A DNA stretch of 64,000 nt from Chlamydiia bacterium (GTDB lineage Bacteria; Chlamydiota; Chlamydiia; Chlamydiales; GCA-2402025), in assembly GCA_030427725.1 (NCBI GenBank), contig JAUICV010000003.1, positions 1-64,000 of the forward strand. The letters run 5' to 3'. The notes below the pieces were generated by a model. It worked only from the letters and a program-made list of their open reading frames with translations, was not told the DNA's origin and did not search any database. A program made the position numbers and the translations under genes. This document shows, in pieces, positions 46,071 to 54,612 of this stretch (the first letter of the stretch is position 1; each line of letters opens with the position of its first letter).

Positions 46071-48179
46071 TCAAACTTTAAATTTGGGGTGTGTTAACTC
46101 TAAGAATTTACAAAGGTGATCTTCTGTTAGATTTTTTCTGCTGTATTTTTCAAAAAAGATACCTTGGTCGTATTCGCAATGCAGTTGCTCAATAGTTTTT
46201 TGTATGCTTATACAATTAGAGTATGGAGCTGAAGGTAGCTTTGCAAGATTATCATAAGACATACCTGGATTATTAATTACAGCCAAGATTAGCTTTCGTT
46301 GAGGTGTTGTTGGTTTTGAAAAGCCTTTTGTCTTTTTTGAGTTTTTTTTGTTGGCTATTAGTTCTTTAAATTCTGAGATATGAGCGTCTGTTAAATGAGA
46401 GCCCCTGTATTGTTCGATCTTTGCAAGAATTCGATTAACAGCCCTTGGAATTGACTGATAACAATTGTAAGGAACAGAAGGAAGGGCTGCTAATTGTCTA
46501 TAAGACAATGTAGGATTTTGAAGTATTGCTAGGATTAGTTGACGTTTATCTTCTACCGATTTTAGGATTTTGTTTTTTCTTGCGATTTTCTCTTCTTCTG
46601 AGAGTTTTAGCTTATTAAATTTTAGTTTACTGAATTTAGTGAGTTGCTCTTCTGTAAGGTTTGGGCCTTTGTATTTTTCAATAAAGCATCCTTCTGAATG
46701 TTCCTGAGACATTCTATTCAATAACGTAGAAATGACGGCTGCATTGGTATATGCAACGGTAGGGAGAGTTGCTATTTCTTTGTAAGGCATTGAGGGATTT
46801 TGAAGTATAGCAAGAATTAGGTTGCGTTTTTTTTGAACTGATTTCTTTTGGATGAGGAATGGTTTTTTTTGCAGAAAAACAGATTGAGCAGGAAGAGAAG
46901 CAGGTTGAGAGGGTGGAGAAACAGGTTGAGAGGGTGGAGAAACAGGTTGAGAGGGTGGAGAAACAGGTTGAGAGGGTGGAGAAACAGGTTGAGCAGGTGG
47001 AGAGTTATGGGAGTGCGTTCCTTCGAATTTTAGCTTGATAAACTGGGCAAGCTGAGGTTCTCCCAAATTAGAGGCTTTGTACTTCTCAATAAAGATTCCT
47101 TCTAAATGTTCTTGAAGCATATTTTCTACAGCCTTATTTATTGTATATTGATTGATATAAGAGACAGAAGGAATGGTTGCTAATTCTTTATAAGACACTG
47201 AGGGATGTTGAAGTATCGCTAAAATTAAATTGCGCCTTTTTTCTATCTTAGAGTTGTGGAACTTAGATTGAGTTGTTGAACCAGTAGAAATTTCTGAATT
47301 ATTCAGTACTGTATCAATGAATAAATTAAGTTGCTCCTCTATCAATTTTGGGCATACATATTTGTCTATAAAACGGTTGGTTTTCAATTCTTCACGCATA
47401 CGAGTTAGTATTCTAGAAACAGTACACGGTCTGCATTCTAGACTTTCGATTTCCGCTAGCTGTTTGTTTGATAAACTTGGATTGTTAAGCATTGTTAAAA
47501 TCAACTCTCGATCTCTTGAGATAGAGGGTCTATATGGTTTGAGTACCAGTCTACTGAACTCGGTCAGCTGGGCCTCTGTTAGGTTTGGGCCTTTGTATCT
47601 TTTTATAAAATGATTCTCTTCGGCTTCAATTCGCATCAGAGTTAGTGCTGAGGAAAGGCCTGTTTCCTTTTTATAGGGAAAGTTAGGGAGCTTAACCAGC
47701 TCTTTATTCGACATTGTAGGATTTGCAAGCATACAAAGAATTAATTTTTTTCTTTTGTTGTCTGTTTTGTCTCGAACAAGTTTTTCTTTGCTTACGCTAG
47801 CGGTGGAACTGTTTTCTAAAGTTTGAACTTCTGTAAGAGGGCTTAAGACTATATTAGAAGATGGAGGTAGATAGGAGTACATTTGATCTGGCTTATTTGC
47901 TAAAGGAGATTTTGGAGCAAACGACTCAAATAAGTTCGAGGTAGTCTCAAGTATTGGATCTGTGAATAGAGGAGTGTCTTCTATTTGTGACACATATCTA
48001 CCTTCCATACTCGAAGGGCCTGTTAGATCTGTGAATAGAGGAGTGTCTTCTAAATCAAAAAAACGCAGTTGTGGAGAGGTTGGAGGAGTTAATAAATTGA
48101 CACCTTGATGCATTTCTAAGCGAAATGCGTCTCTTTCAAAAGAATCAGATAGATGATCAATGTTTGGAATGAATGACAT
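46071..48179 (-). CDS. Protein with six HTH-like ~70-residue repeats
   Basis: The 702-residue protein starts at the ATG at 48179, preceded by AGGGG. Residues 1-140 are Ser/Thr/Pro-rich and probably disordered, with a twice-repeated EDTPLFTD. Six repeats follow at about 142-212, 222-292, 313-385, 449-521, 545-608 and 627-697. Each reads roughly (K/R)RxLILAILQNPSxSYKEL, then AxLPSVPY, a third helix and often EKYKGPNLTEEQLxxF. The first part is a three-helix pattern like a winged helix-turn-helix (compare AsnC/Lrp). Between repeats 3 and 4 lies a PPSQPVS heptapeptide array (about 394-430). No membrane segment or signal peptide. A nucleic-acid-binding secreted effector is possible but only inferred. 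Confidence 0.8.
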   Translation of the reverse strand: MSFIPNIDHLSDSFERDAFRLEMHQGVNLLTPPTSPQLRFFDLEDTPLFTDLTGPSSMEGRYVSQIEDTPLFTDPILETTSNLFESFAPKSPLANKPDQMYSYLPPSSNIVLSPLTEVQTLENSSTASVSKEKLVRDKTDNKRKKLILCMLANPTMSNKELVKLPNFPYKKETGLSSALTLMRIEAEENHFIKRYKGPNLTEAQLTEFSRLVLKPYRPSISRDRELILTMLNNPSLSNKQLAEIESLECRPCTVSRILTRMREELKTNRFIDKYVCPKLIEEQLNLFIDTVLNNSEISTGSTTQSKFHNSKIEKRRNLILAILQHPSVSYKELATIPSVSYINQYTINKAVENMLQEHLEGIFIEKYKASNLGEPQLAQFIKLKFEGTHSHNSPPAQPVSPPSQPVSPPSQPVSPPSQPVSPPSQPASLPAQSVFLQKKPFLIQKKSVQKKRNLILAILQNPSMPYKEIATLPTVAYTNAAVISTLLNRMSQEHSEGCFIEKYKGPNLTEEQLTKFSKLKFNKLKLSEEEKIARKNKILKSVEDKRQLILAILQNPTLSYRQLAALPSVPYNCYQSIPRAVNRILAKIEQYRGSHLTDAHISEFKELIANKKNSKKTKGFSKPTTPQRKLILAVINNPGMSYDNLAKLPSAPYSNCISIQKTIEQLHCEYDQGIFFEKYSRKNLTEDHLCKFLELTHPKFKV
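46901..47005. repeat. 21-bp tandem repeat inside the repeat-protein gene
   Basis: Four identical 21-base units begin at 46901, 46922, 46943 and 46964, followed by a degenerate fifth. Each unit encodes one heptapeptide (Ser-Pro-Pro-Ser-Gln-Pro-Val in register). The unbroken identity suggests recent copying and likely length variation between strains. Confidence 0.95.
47957..48052. repeat. Two copies of a 27-bp direct repeat
   Basis: The 27 bases at 47957-47983 recur exactly at 48026-48052. Each copy encodes the EDTPLFTD peptide in the N-terminal region of the repeat protein. Confidence 0.9.
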
Positions 48180-48218
48180 TGTTGTTCCCCTAAAACACAA
48201 AAAAATAATTTAGCGAAG

Positions 48219-48224
48219 ATTATA
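48219..48224 (-). promoter_or_regulatory. -10 box of the repeat-protein gene
   Basis: A TATAAT on the minus strand lies about 40 bases before the start at 48179. It is followed by CTTCGCTAAA, similar to the CTTGTCTAAA that follows the -10 box of the PLD gene. I see no good -35. Confidence 0.4.
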
Positions 48225-48324
48225 TATTAAGGGAGAATTACGATCATTAAAATCTATAGCCTTTATATAAAAAATAAAATATTTTTTAAATATAAAACGT
48301 TTAGATCTGTGTGAGTTTTAGTAA

Positions 48325-48684
48325 TTATTTTTTAGTATCCTGTCCGCAGAAGGCACAATGCTTCCATTTGCGTTCAAGTTCTTCATTGCAATTAGGGCAA
48401 TAGTTAGCATTGGAGTTATGCCAGCGGTCTTGTCTGTGGTAGAGAATTTGGGCAATAATAATAAAAACAGGAACAGTGGTGACAATCTGTTTAGTTAAAA
48501 AAATAACTGAATGCTCTTTCCAAGCAGTGAACCCTAAAATCGTAAATCCAACGGCAAGTAGCACATTGTACATGATAGATAAGTCTCTAACTTCCCTATG
48601 GACATGAATCTTCCAGATTTGGAACCAATAACTAATTGATAGAATAACAATAGCTATCCAAGAAAGAATTTCGAGTAAATCCAT
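48325..48684 (-). CDS. Small membrane protein, PQ-loop-like, with zinc ribbon
   Basis: The 119-residue protein has three membrane segments, with a layout (short N terminus, YWFQIWKIHVHREVRDLS, then a second helix) that resembles one half of a PQ-loop/SemiSWEET carrier. The C terminus is a zinc ribbon (CPNCNEELERKWKHCAFCG: two CxxC pairs). I do not know a characterised relative. It is divergent from the nucleotidase gene. Confidence 0.65.
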   Translation of the reverse strand: MDLLEILSWIAIVILSISYWFQIWKIHVHREVRDLSIMYNVLLAVGFTILGFTAWKEHSVIFLTKQIVTTVPVFIIIAQILYHRQDRWHNSNANYCPNCNEELERKWKHCAFCGQDTKK

Positions 48685-48718
48685 AGCATATACTTATATT
48701 AGTCTTTAAACTTTTTAA

Positions 48719-48747
48719 TTAACACATTGGTTGGATTATTGTATAAA
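48719..48747 (+). promoter_or_regulatory. Sigma70-type promoter of the nucleotidase gene
   Basis: TTAACA (48719-48724) and TATAAA (48742-48747) are separated by 17 bases, and the start codon at 48778 follows 30 bases later. The -35 box and spacing match the PLD gene promoter. Confidence 0.55.
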
Positions 48748-48777
48748 TAAATATTAATAAGATAATAAAGGGTGTTT

Positions 48778-50310
48778 ATGAAATCTTTTGTTTTGTTAAT
48801 AAGTGTTGTTCTTTTTTTTCCTCTTTTTTCAGAGTCTAAAAAGACGGAGTTTACAATTCTTATGTTCAATGACGTATATGATATTCATCCCAAAAGTAGT
48901 GGTCTTGGTGGTTTTGCTAATATGACAACTATGCTTAAAGAAGAGCGAAAAAAATCTAAACACCACATAACAACTCTAAATGGAGATTTTTTATTCCCTT
49001 CAATGCTGTCTACTTTTGATAAAGGTAAGCACAGAGTTGAACTATTTAACGAGATGGGAATAGAACTTACTGTATTGGGTAATCATGAGTTTGATTTTGG
49101 CCCTCAAGTAGTCAAAGACCGTATGAGTGAATCTAAGTTTCTTTGGTTTGGTGCAAATGTTTACGATTTAACGGGAAATTATTTCACTGGGCAAACTCAA
49201 ACCTATATCAGAGAGGTCGATGGAATCAAAATTGGTTTTTTTGGGATCGTGACAACAGACACGCCACTTCTCTCTTCATGTCAAAACCAAGTTCTTTTTA
49301 CTCCGTTAATATTAACAGCTCAGAGAATGTGTCAGCAGCTCAAGGAGGAAGGCGCTCAGCTTATCGTAGCTTTAACTCATTTGTTTTTTAAAGAAGATTT
49401 GATGCTGGCTAGAGAGGTTCCCGATATAGATATCATTTTGGGTGGGCATGACCATGATCCAGTCACATGGTATGAAAAAGATACGTTGATTTTTAAGGCA
49501 GGCCAAAATGCTTATTTTCTAGGAAGGATTGATCTAGAAATTGAAGTTGAAGAGGAAAGTGAAAATCTTTCGACAAAATATTTCCCGTCATGGAAAGTTA
49601 TCGCAAATAGAGGAATTAAAGCTGATAAAAGAGTAAATGACTTAGTCCAAGGATACGATAAAGTTTTTGCAGATATAGGGTTAAAGCCTCTTTGTGAGTT
49701 AAGAGCAACTCTTGATAGCAGACACTCTATTGTTAGAAAGGAAGAGTCAACAATGGCAAATCTTATCACCGATGCTCTGAGAGACTCATTAAATGCTGAC
49801 TGCGCTTTCATGAGTGGTGGAATCATTAGAGGAGATAAACTCTATCAGAAGGGAGAGTCGTTAACATATAAAGACCTAATGAGAGAAATAGCATTTGATA
49901 ATGATAATATTTTGATAGAGGTTAAGGGAAGAGATCTTTTACAAGCCATAGAAACAGGTCTTTCACAGTGGGAATATTTTGCAGGAAAATTTCCACAGGT
50001 CTCAGGAATGAAAATTGTCTTCAATGAACACAACCTTCCTGGGCAAAGGGTTGTTAAGGTAACAATCGGGGATAAGCCCTTAGATCTCGCAAAGTATTAT
50101 AAATTAGCAACTAATACGTATAACGCTGCTGGAGGAGATGGCTTTTATAGTCTGTGTAATGGAACAACTTTAATACCATCTACGGAAGCTGGAAAATTAA
50201 TTAATGCAGTTAAACGATACATTATAGAAAAAAAATATATTGAGTTAAGACCTGAAGGGAGAATTCAATCTATTTCAAAGCTTAATTTTAAGAGTTATCC
50301 AAGGACTTAG
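48778..50310 (+). CDS. Exported 5'-nucleotidase/UshA-family metallophosphatase
   Basis: The protein has an N-terminal signal peptide (MKSFVLLISVVLFFPLFSES), a calcineurin-type phosphoesterase domain with FNDVYDI, NGDFLFPS, GNHEFDFG and GGHDHDP, and a C-terminal 5'-nucleotidase substrate domain (FDNDNILIEVKGRDLL, then NTYNAAGGDGF). It should hydrolyse nucleotides or sugar nucleotides outside the cytoplasm. The first metal motif reads ND-V-Y-D-I where most UshA proteins have DxH, so metal binding may differ. I chose the ATG at 48778 because AAAGGG is at the right distance; a GTG at 48772 lies inside that site. Confidence 0.88.
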   Translation: MKSFVLLISVVLFFPLFSESKKTEFTILMFNDVYDIHPKSSGLGGFANMTTMLKEERKKSKHHITTLNGDFLFPSMLSTFDKGKHRVELFNEMGIELTVLGNHEFDFGPQVVKDRMSESKFLWFGANVYDLTGNYFTGQTQTYIREVDGIKIGFFGIVTTDTPLLSSCQNQVLFTPLILTAQRMCQQLKEEGAQLIVALTHLFFKEDLMLAREVPDIDIILGGHDHDPVTWYEKDTLIFKAGQNAYFLGRIDLEIEVEEESENLSTKYFPSWKVIANRGIKADKRVNDLVQGYDKVFADIGLKPLCELRATLDSRHSIVRKEESTMANLITDALRDSLNADCAFMSGGIIRGDKLYQKGESLTYKDLMREIAFDNDNILIEVKGRDLLQAIETGLSQWEYFAGKFPQVSGMKIVFNEHNLPGQRVVKVTIGDKPLDLAKYYKLATNTYNAAGGDGFYSLCNGTTLIPSTEAGKLINAVKRYIIEKKYIELRPEGRIQSISKLNFKSYPRT

Positions 50311-50701
50311 AGCGTTTAGCTTTTACTGCTCGATTTGTTCTTGTATTTACAATAAAATATGGATACGTGGTGTCACCACTTGGGTAGATTTTAACTTTAA
50401 TGTCAGAGATCCAAGTTGAAGTTATTGAAACATCACTTGGGTTGATGGTCCAGATACTTTCATCCGAGAGTTGGAGCTTTTTACCACCGTCAATATTAAT
50501 AGAAACTGTTAGATTTTTTTCATGAGATCGTTCTTCGAAGAAATTTGTATAAAGCCAACTAGCTAAAGCTGCTTTTTCATGTTGTTTTAACCGAATAACA
50601 CCAGTATCTTTTTGAACACTTAACGGCATCATCTCGCCAAGAGGTGGTGTTTTGGCTAAAATAATCGCAGGAAAAAACAGACAAAGATAAAAAAACTTCA
50701 T
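50288..50701 (-). CDS. Small exported protein of unknown function
   Basis: The 137-residue protein has a hydrophobic N terminus (MKFFYLCLFFPAIILAKT) that looks like a signal peptide. The rest is polar and beta-rich, with a basic C terminus (RAVKAKRSKSLDNS). It ends inside the convergent nucleotidase gene (23-base overlap). It lies downstream of the 50756-52291 gene on the same strand, 54 bases away. No family recognised. Confidence 0.65.
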   Translation of the reverse strand: MKFFYLCLFFPAIILAKTPPLGEMMPLSVQKDTGVIRLKQHEKAALASWLYTNFFEERSHEKNLTVSINIDGGKKLQLSDESIWTINPSDVSITSTWISDIKVKIYPSGDTTYPYFIVNTRTNRAVKAKRSKSLDNS

Positions 50702-50755
50702 AGTGCCTATTCGAGTAGTTTACTCCTAACTTTCCTATATTCCATCAAAGATTTT

Positions 50756-52291
50756 TTAGGAAGGGTAAAGCAATCTTAGTTCGACATATAGATTCTTCAA
50801 TGGCCTAGGATTATGGTCATGGTTAGTCAAAAGCTGGTTTAAAAGCTTGTAGTGTTCCCAAGCTTTTTTATACTGGAACCTTTTGATGTTTAGCATAGCC
50901 ATATAATAGTTCACCGTTGGATCGAAGGGGTCTATTTCATGGTATTTCTCTAAGACTTCTAAGGCCTCTAATGTTCTCCCGAGTTGAAGATATGTCACGG
51001 CTAGTTGGAATAAACCTGTCCTAAATTTTGGGTATTTCTTTAAGACGTCCTTAAGTTCGCTTTGTTTTCTCAAAATAGATGATTTGGTTTCATCAACATG
51101 TTCAAAAATGGTTTGGATAGCTTCGATTGAAACTTTTTTGTCTAACAGGTCTTGAGGGATCGCATCGGGATAAATGGCGCCATCAAAGGTGACATCTCTA
51201 ACCTCTTTTAAAAGCGTGTTGCCTTTTTCTTTTTCACCAATTGATATGTAGGAAAGAGCTAATAACATCTTAACTTGATCATCATCTGGCATGTATGTAA
51301 GAGCTGTTTCATAGCAATTTAGTGCTTTATCGAATAGTTTCCTTCCAATATAAACTGAGGCTTTGTTAAAAAAAGCCATGCCAATAACTTCTTTTATATT
51401 TCTAACTTGTAAGGACTTAGTATTGATTCCAAGATATACATCGGTTGGTAAATGAATTCCTCTAGCTGTGGTCTCAATATTTAAAATTTTTCCATTTTTA
51501 TTATGTCTTACAAAAATGTGTCCAGGCGGAGTAATGATCTCTAAATCTAAGCCAAGTCTTTGGGCTAAAGATAAGTAAATAATAGAAACACCCAAGCAGA
51601 CCCCTTGTCTAGAGTCCAAAACAGAGGGCAAAAATGTATAAAGATCTATATCGTTTGCATAAAGAGAATGCGGAGGGAATCTAAACTGCATCTCATGGAA
51701 GATAAAGTGACTAATAGCATGAATCTTATCTTCTTCATTAGCATCTTTATCAAGTTTTGCTAAGACTTGCAAAGCCATAAGATCTAAATTGGCTTCATAA
51801 CGCCTAATTTCGAGGATGGGATTTGGTTTGGATTCGAACTCATAGAGTAAAATTGCTCTTGAAAGGTCAATCTCTTCTGGTTTTAAATCTAAAAGATCTT
51901 CCTTTTTCGTTATACGGTGCCCTTTTAAAGTTTTATGCTTTAAATGAGAGCTCAAAGATTCAATAAACAGTAGTTGCTCTTTAGATAATGGAGTTTCTTT
52001 TAAATCAGACCTAGCATTTACCATTTGTATTAATGGATCTAAATTCATCTTAGGAAGATGGAACGATAGCTTTTTGATATCTACATTAGGACAGTTTTTT
52101 GCTAGCAGGTTAACGACGTTGTCTAAGGCCTTTTTCCCAAAGGGACTTTCTGGGTACAACCTGTAGAAACTATACTGCTTAGTTAACGATGTTGGATCTA
52201 GGCTCCAAAAAAGAACAGCTTCCTTTTTGCTATTTGCAAAAATAGCAGGGCATAGAAACAAAAAAATAATAGCAAATTTTATTTGTTGCAT
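50756..52291 (-). CDS. Exported transglutaminase-like/TPR protein
   Basis: The 511-residue protein has an N-terminal signal peptide (FAIIFLFLCPAIFA). The middle (about 185-290) resembles the SirB1/transglutaminase-like domain: SRQGVCLGVSIIYLSLAQRL with a potential active Cys, then PPGHIFVRHN with a potential His. The C-terminal 200 residues contain about five TPR-like helices (for example FNKASVYIGRKLFDKALNCY, and ALEVLEKYHEIDPFDPTV). Such proteins are found in many bacteria but their substrates are unknown. Ribosome site AGGA supports the start. Confidence 0.82.
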   Translation of the reverse strand: MQQIKFAIIFLFLCPAIFANSKKEAVLFWSLDPTSLTKQYSFYRLYPESPFGKKALDNVVNLLAKNCPNVDIKKLSFHLPKMNLDPLIQMVNARSDLKETPLSKEQLLFIESLSSHLKHKTLKGHRITKKEDLLDLKPEEIDLSRAILLYEFESKPNPILEIRRYEANLDLMALQVLAKLDKDANEEDKIHAISHFIFHEMQFRFPPHSLYANDIDLYTFLPSVLDSRQGVCLGVSIIYLSLAQRLGLDLEIITPPGHIFVRHNKNGKILNIETTARGIHLPTDVYLGINTKSLQVRNIKEVIGMAFFNKASVYIGRKLFDKALNCYETALTYMPDDDQVKMLLALSYISIGEKEKGNTLLKEVRDVTFDGAIYPDAIPQDLLDKKVSIEAIQTIFEHVDETKSSILRKQSELKDVLKKYPKFRTGLFQLAVTYLQLGRTLEALEVLEKYHEIDPFDPTVNYYMAMLNIKRFQYKKAWEHYKLLNQLLTNHDHNPRPLKNLYVELRLLYPS

Positions 52292-52641
52292 GTGTTAATC
52301 CTATAAGCATAACTTTATCAGAATTTGATAATTATGCAAAATGTCCACAGTCTCCAAGGGAAACAACTCTTAATCCAAGCTCTTGAAAAACTTTAGATGT
52401 TATCGTTGAAATCACGTGAAAATTGAAACAATAGTTGCTTCTCTCCATTTTCAAAAGGAAGAAAAGCAATTCCATAAAAAAGTTAGCATTTCCACCTAAG
52501 ATGGTATTAGTAGTTTTTTTCAACTCTTTCATTTGATCTGAAGTATGAAGCAAGTTTTTAGCCTAAAAGAACTTGAAAATAATTTTACATACAAGCTACC
52601 TTTCGCAAAATTTTACAAAATCTTAATAAAAGGGAAGAGTT
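52292..52641. other. Gene-free divergent region
   Basis: About 350 bases lie between the TPR-protein and the acyltransferase starts. A 73-codon minus-strand frame (52332-52553) has no ribosome site or recognisable family and I do not call it. No repeat or RNA structure stands out. AGGGAAGAG before 52642 is the acyltransferase ribosome site. Confidence 0.5.
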
Positions 52642-54612
52642 ATGTCTGTAGATGTCACTAGGAATACTTTTAATAATTTAGCGTTAGTGGCCTTTGATTT
52701 GGCTGATAGATGTCAGTACGTGACGACAAGGGGAACCAACGTGATAAGGCATTTAGCAGGTAAATATTTTCAAAGTGAAAAGAAAAATCACTGGCTAGAG
52801 AGAAAATTCTTACCAACTCTTCCTCTACCACCACTTTCTCAAAGCATAAAAAATATAATTGAAGTTGCTGAAAGAGTATTGCCCAAAGAAGAGTTCAGGC
52901 AGTTTACAGTGGATTGTAAAAAACTACCGGCGCAAGCATATGATTTACAAGCGAGCCTTTGGTTTGCAACTAAAACTAGAGAGTGTTGGAATGAAGAGCT
53001 TTGGCAAATTGGGGCATACAACAGCAATAGAGCCCCTCTAAGAGAAAGTTCTCATTGGCTCGGTTTTGATAGAAAACCTGATGGAGTAGAGGACTATAGC
53101 TCGTTTGCAAACCCTGAGTGTGTAAGGGGCGGGATCATGCTTCGAGAACTTTTTAAATATAAAGAAAAACTCATAAAAGGGGAAAGTGAAGTTGATCTTG
53201 TCTCCAGGTTTAAAGGGCTTCGAATTGATGCAGCCACTTGCCCAAAAATGTTTTCTGTGAGACATCCTGGAAAGCGGATAGATACTTATACAGAAAATGT
53301 TAGAAATTCTCATGTCATAGTTGAAGCTTATGGACATCACTATGAACTTTCATTAGTAGATGATAGTGGTAACTTACGAGGAGCAGAGTCGTTAGCTTCT
53401 GAGCTTATAGCAATCAAAGTCGATGCTAAATCTAAAGAAAAAGTTGAGCATCCAGTTAGTGTACTTACAACTGATAAAAGAGATACTTGGTTTAAAAACA
53501 GGGAAATGCTTTTGAAATCTGAGATAAATCAATCGAGCTTTGCAACTGTTGAATCTGCATTGATGATCATTCATCTTGATGAAGAAGGCGCTTGGTCAAA
53601 TAGAGCAGAATCTGCTCTACGAGCTTATAATCAAAGAACAGGCGCATGGGATGATTTAACTTTAAATGTAAGAGTTCAAGAAAATACGGCTCAATTGGTG
53701 AGTATTTGCGGTCATGGAAATCAAGATGCAACAGCTGGTGCACCAACTGTTGAGACGATTTATAAAAATGAAGAAGCTGCTAAGCAATGCTTTAATCCAG
53801 AACTTGTTCAAGATGATGAGTGTCAAATAAAACCTCTTGCATTTGAAGTTCAAAACGAATCATTAGGTTTTGATCTTACCGGAGAGATTCAAGCTCTTAT
53901 CGACGCAGGGATCAATCCAGATTTAAAGGCTGAAGAGCTTGTCTATACAGCCTTTACTAAAGAAAAGTGTAAAAAAGCAAAGCTAAACCCCGACAGTGTT
54001 GTTCAACAAGCTTTTCAATTAGCGTGGGTGATGAGTTTTGGTCCAGAAAATGGTCATCATGGAGTAGAATCTTACGAGGCGATTTCTAAAAGAGCTTTTA
54101 GAAAAGGCAGGACAGAGCAAGCTCATCCATTTTCTAGGGATTCGGAGCTTTTTGTTATATCTATGACATCTGGAGATGATTTTTCTATAGAAGGACAAGC
54201 TGTCTACTTAAAAGGAGCATGTAAAGCTTTATCAAAACAAAAAAGAGAGGTGCTTTTAGATCAGGGAAAAGGCCATGATAGACATTTGTTTTCACTTTAC
54301 GTTTTATCAAAATATTTCGAAAGAGACATTCCGGCTTTAGAGACCTATGTTAATAAGATTTTTAGATATAAACTCTCTACAAGCTATCTACCTCAAGCGT
54401 TTGGAGCTGGAGGGGCGTTTTTACCAACAGAAAAAGATGGTATAGGAATTTTTTATCCAATAGCGGATGCTGATGAGATGAGATTTTTGGTAACATCTCA
54501 TTTAGATAGAAAAATAGTTGAACCCTTTATGGATAATCTAAAAGCTTCTTTGGATCAAATCAATGCTCTTCTTGATCATATCATTGAGTCTCAAAAGAAA
54601 GAGCTTTTATAA
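52642..54612 (+). CDS. Choline/carnitine O-acyltransferase family protein
   Basis: The 656-residue protein matches the carnitine acyltransferase family along its length. It has the N-terminal signature LPTLPLPPL (57-65), the MFSVRHPGKRIDT region (203-215), the VLTTDKRDTWFKNR element (274-287), a likely catalytic His358 in GHGNQDATAGAPT, the YEAISKRAFRKGRTE motif (478-492) and the LSTSYLP substrate motif (578-584). These enzymes move acyl groups between CoA and carnitine or choline. No signal peptide or membrane segment is present. The family is mainly eukaryotic, so the gene probably came by transfer. It is next to malQ (ends overlap by six bases, convergent). Confidence 0.9.
   Translation: MSVDVTRNTFNNLALVAFDLADRCQYVTTRGTNVIRHLAGKYFQSEKKNHWLERKFLPTLPLPPLSQSIKNIIEVAERVLPKEEFRQFTVDCKKLPAQAYDLQASLWFATKTRECWNEELWQIGAYNSNRAPLRESSHWLGFDRKPDGVEDYSSFANPECVRGGIMLRELFKYKEKLIKGESEVDLVSRFKGLRIDAATCPKMFSVRHPGKRIDTYTENVRNSHVIVEAYGHHYELSLVDDSGNLRGAESLASELIAIKVDAKSKEKVEHPVSVLTTDKRDTWFKNREMLLKSEINQSSFATVESALMIIHLDEEGAWSNRAESALRAYNQRTGAWDDLTLNVRVQENTAQLVSICGHGNQDATAGAPTVETIYKNEEAAKQCFNPELVQDDECQIKPLAFEVQNESLGFDLTGEIQALIDAGINPDLKAEELVYTAFTKEKCKKAKLNPDSVVQQAFQLAWVMSFGPENGHHGVESYEAISKRAFRKGRTEQAHPFSRDSELFVISMTSGDDFSIEGQAVYLKGACKALSKQKREVLLDQGKGHDRHLFSLYVLSKYFERDIPALETYVNKIFRYKLSTSYLPQAFGAGGAFLPTEKDGIGIFYPIADADEMRFLVTSHLDRKIVEPFMDNLKASLDQINALLDHIIESQKKELL

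Noticed and set aside
46901..47005. CRISPR-like array
   Set aside because: The units are contiguous 21-mers without spacers and encode a regular heptapeptide, so this is a coding minisatellite.
46848..47033. Plus-strand 61-residue frame over the tandem repeat
   Set aside because: It is the reverse reading of the 21-bp repeat and has no ribosome site or plausible protein.
52332..52553. 73-residue minus-strand frame
   Set aside because: No ribosome site, no family and uneven composition; more likely non-coding intergenic sequence.
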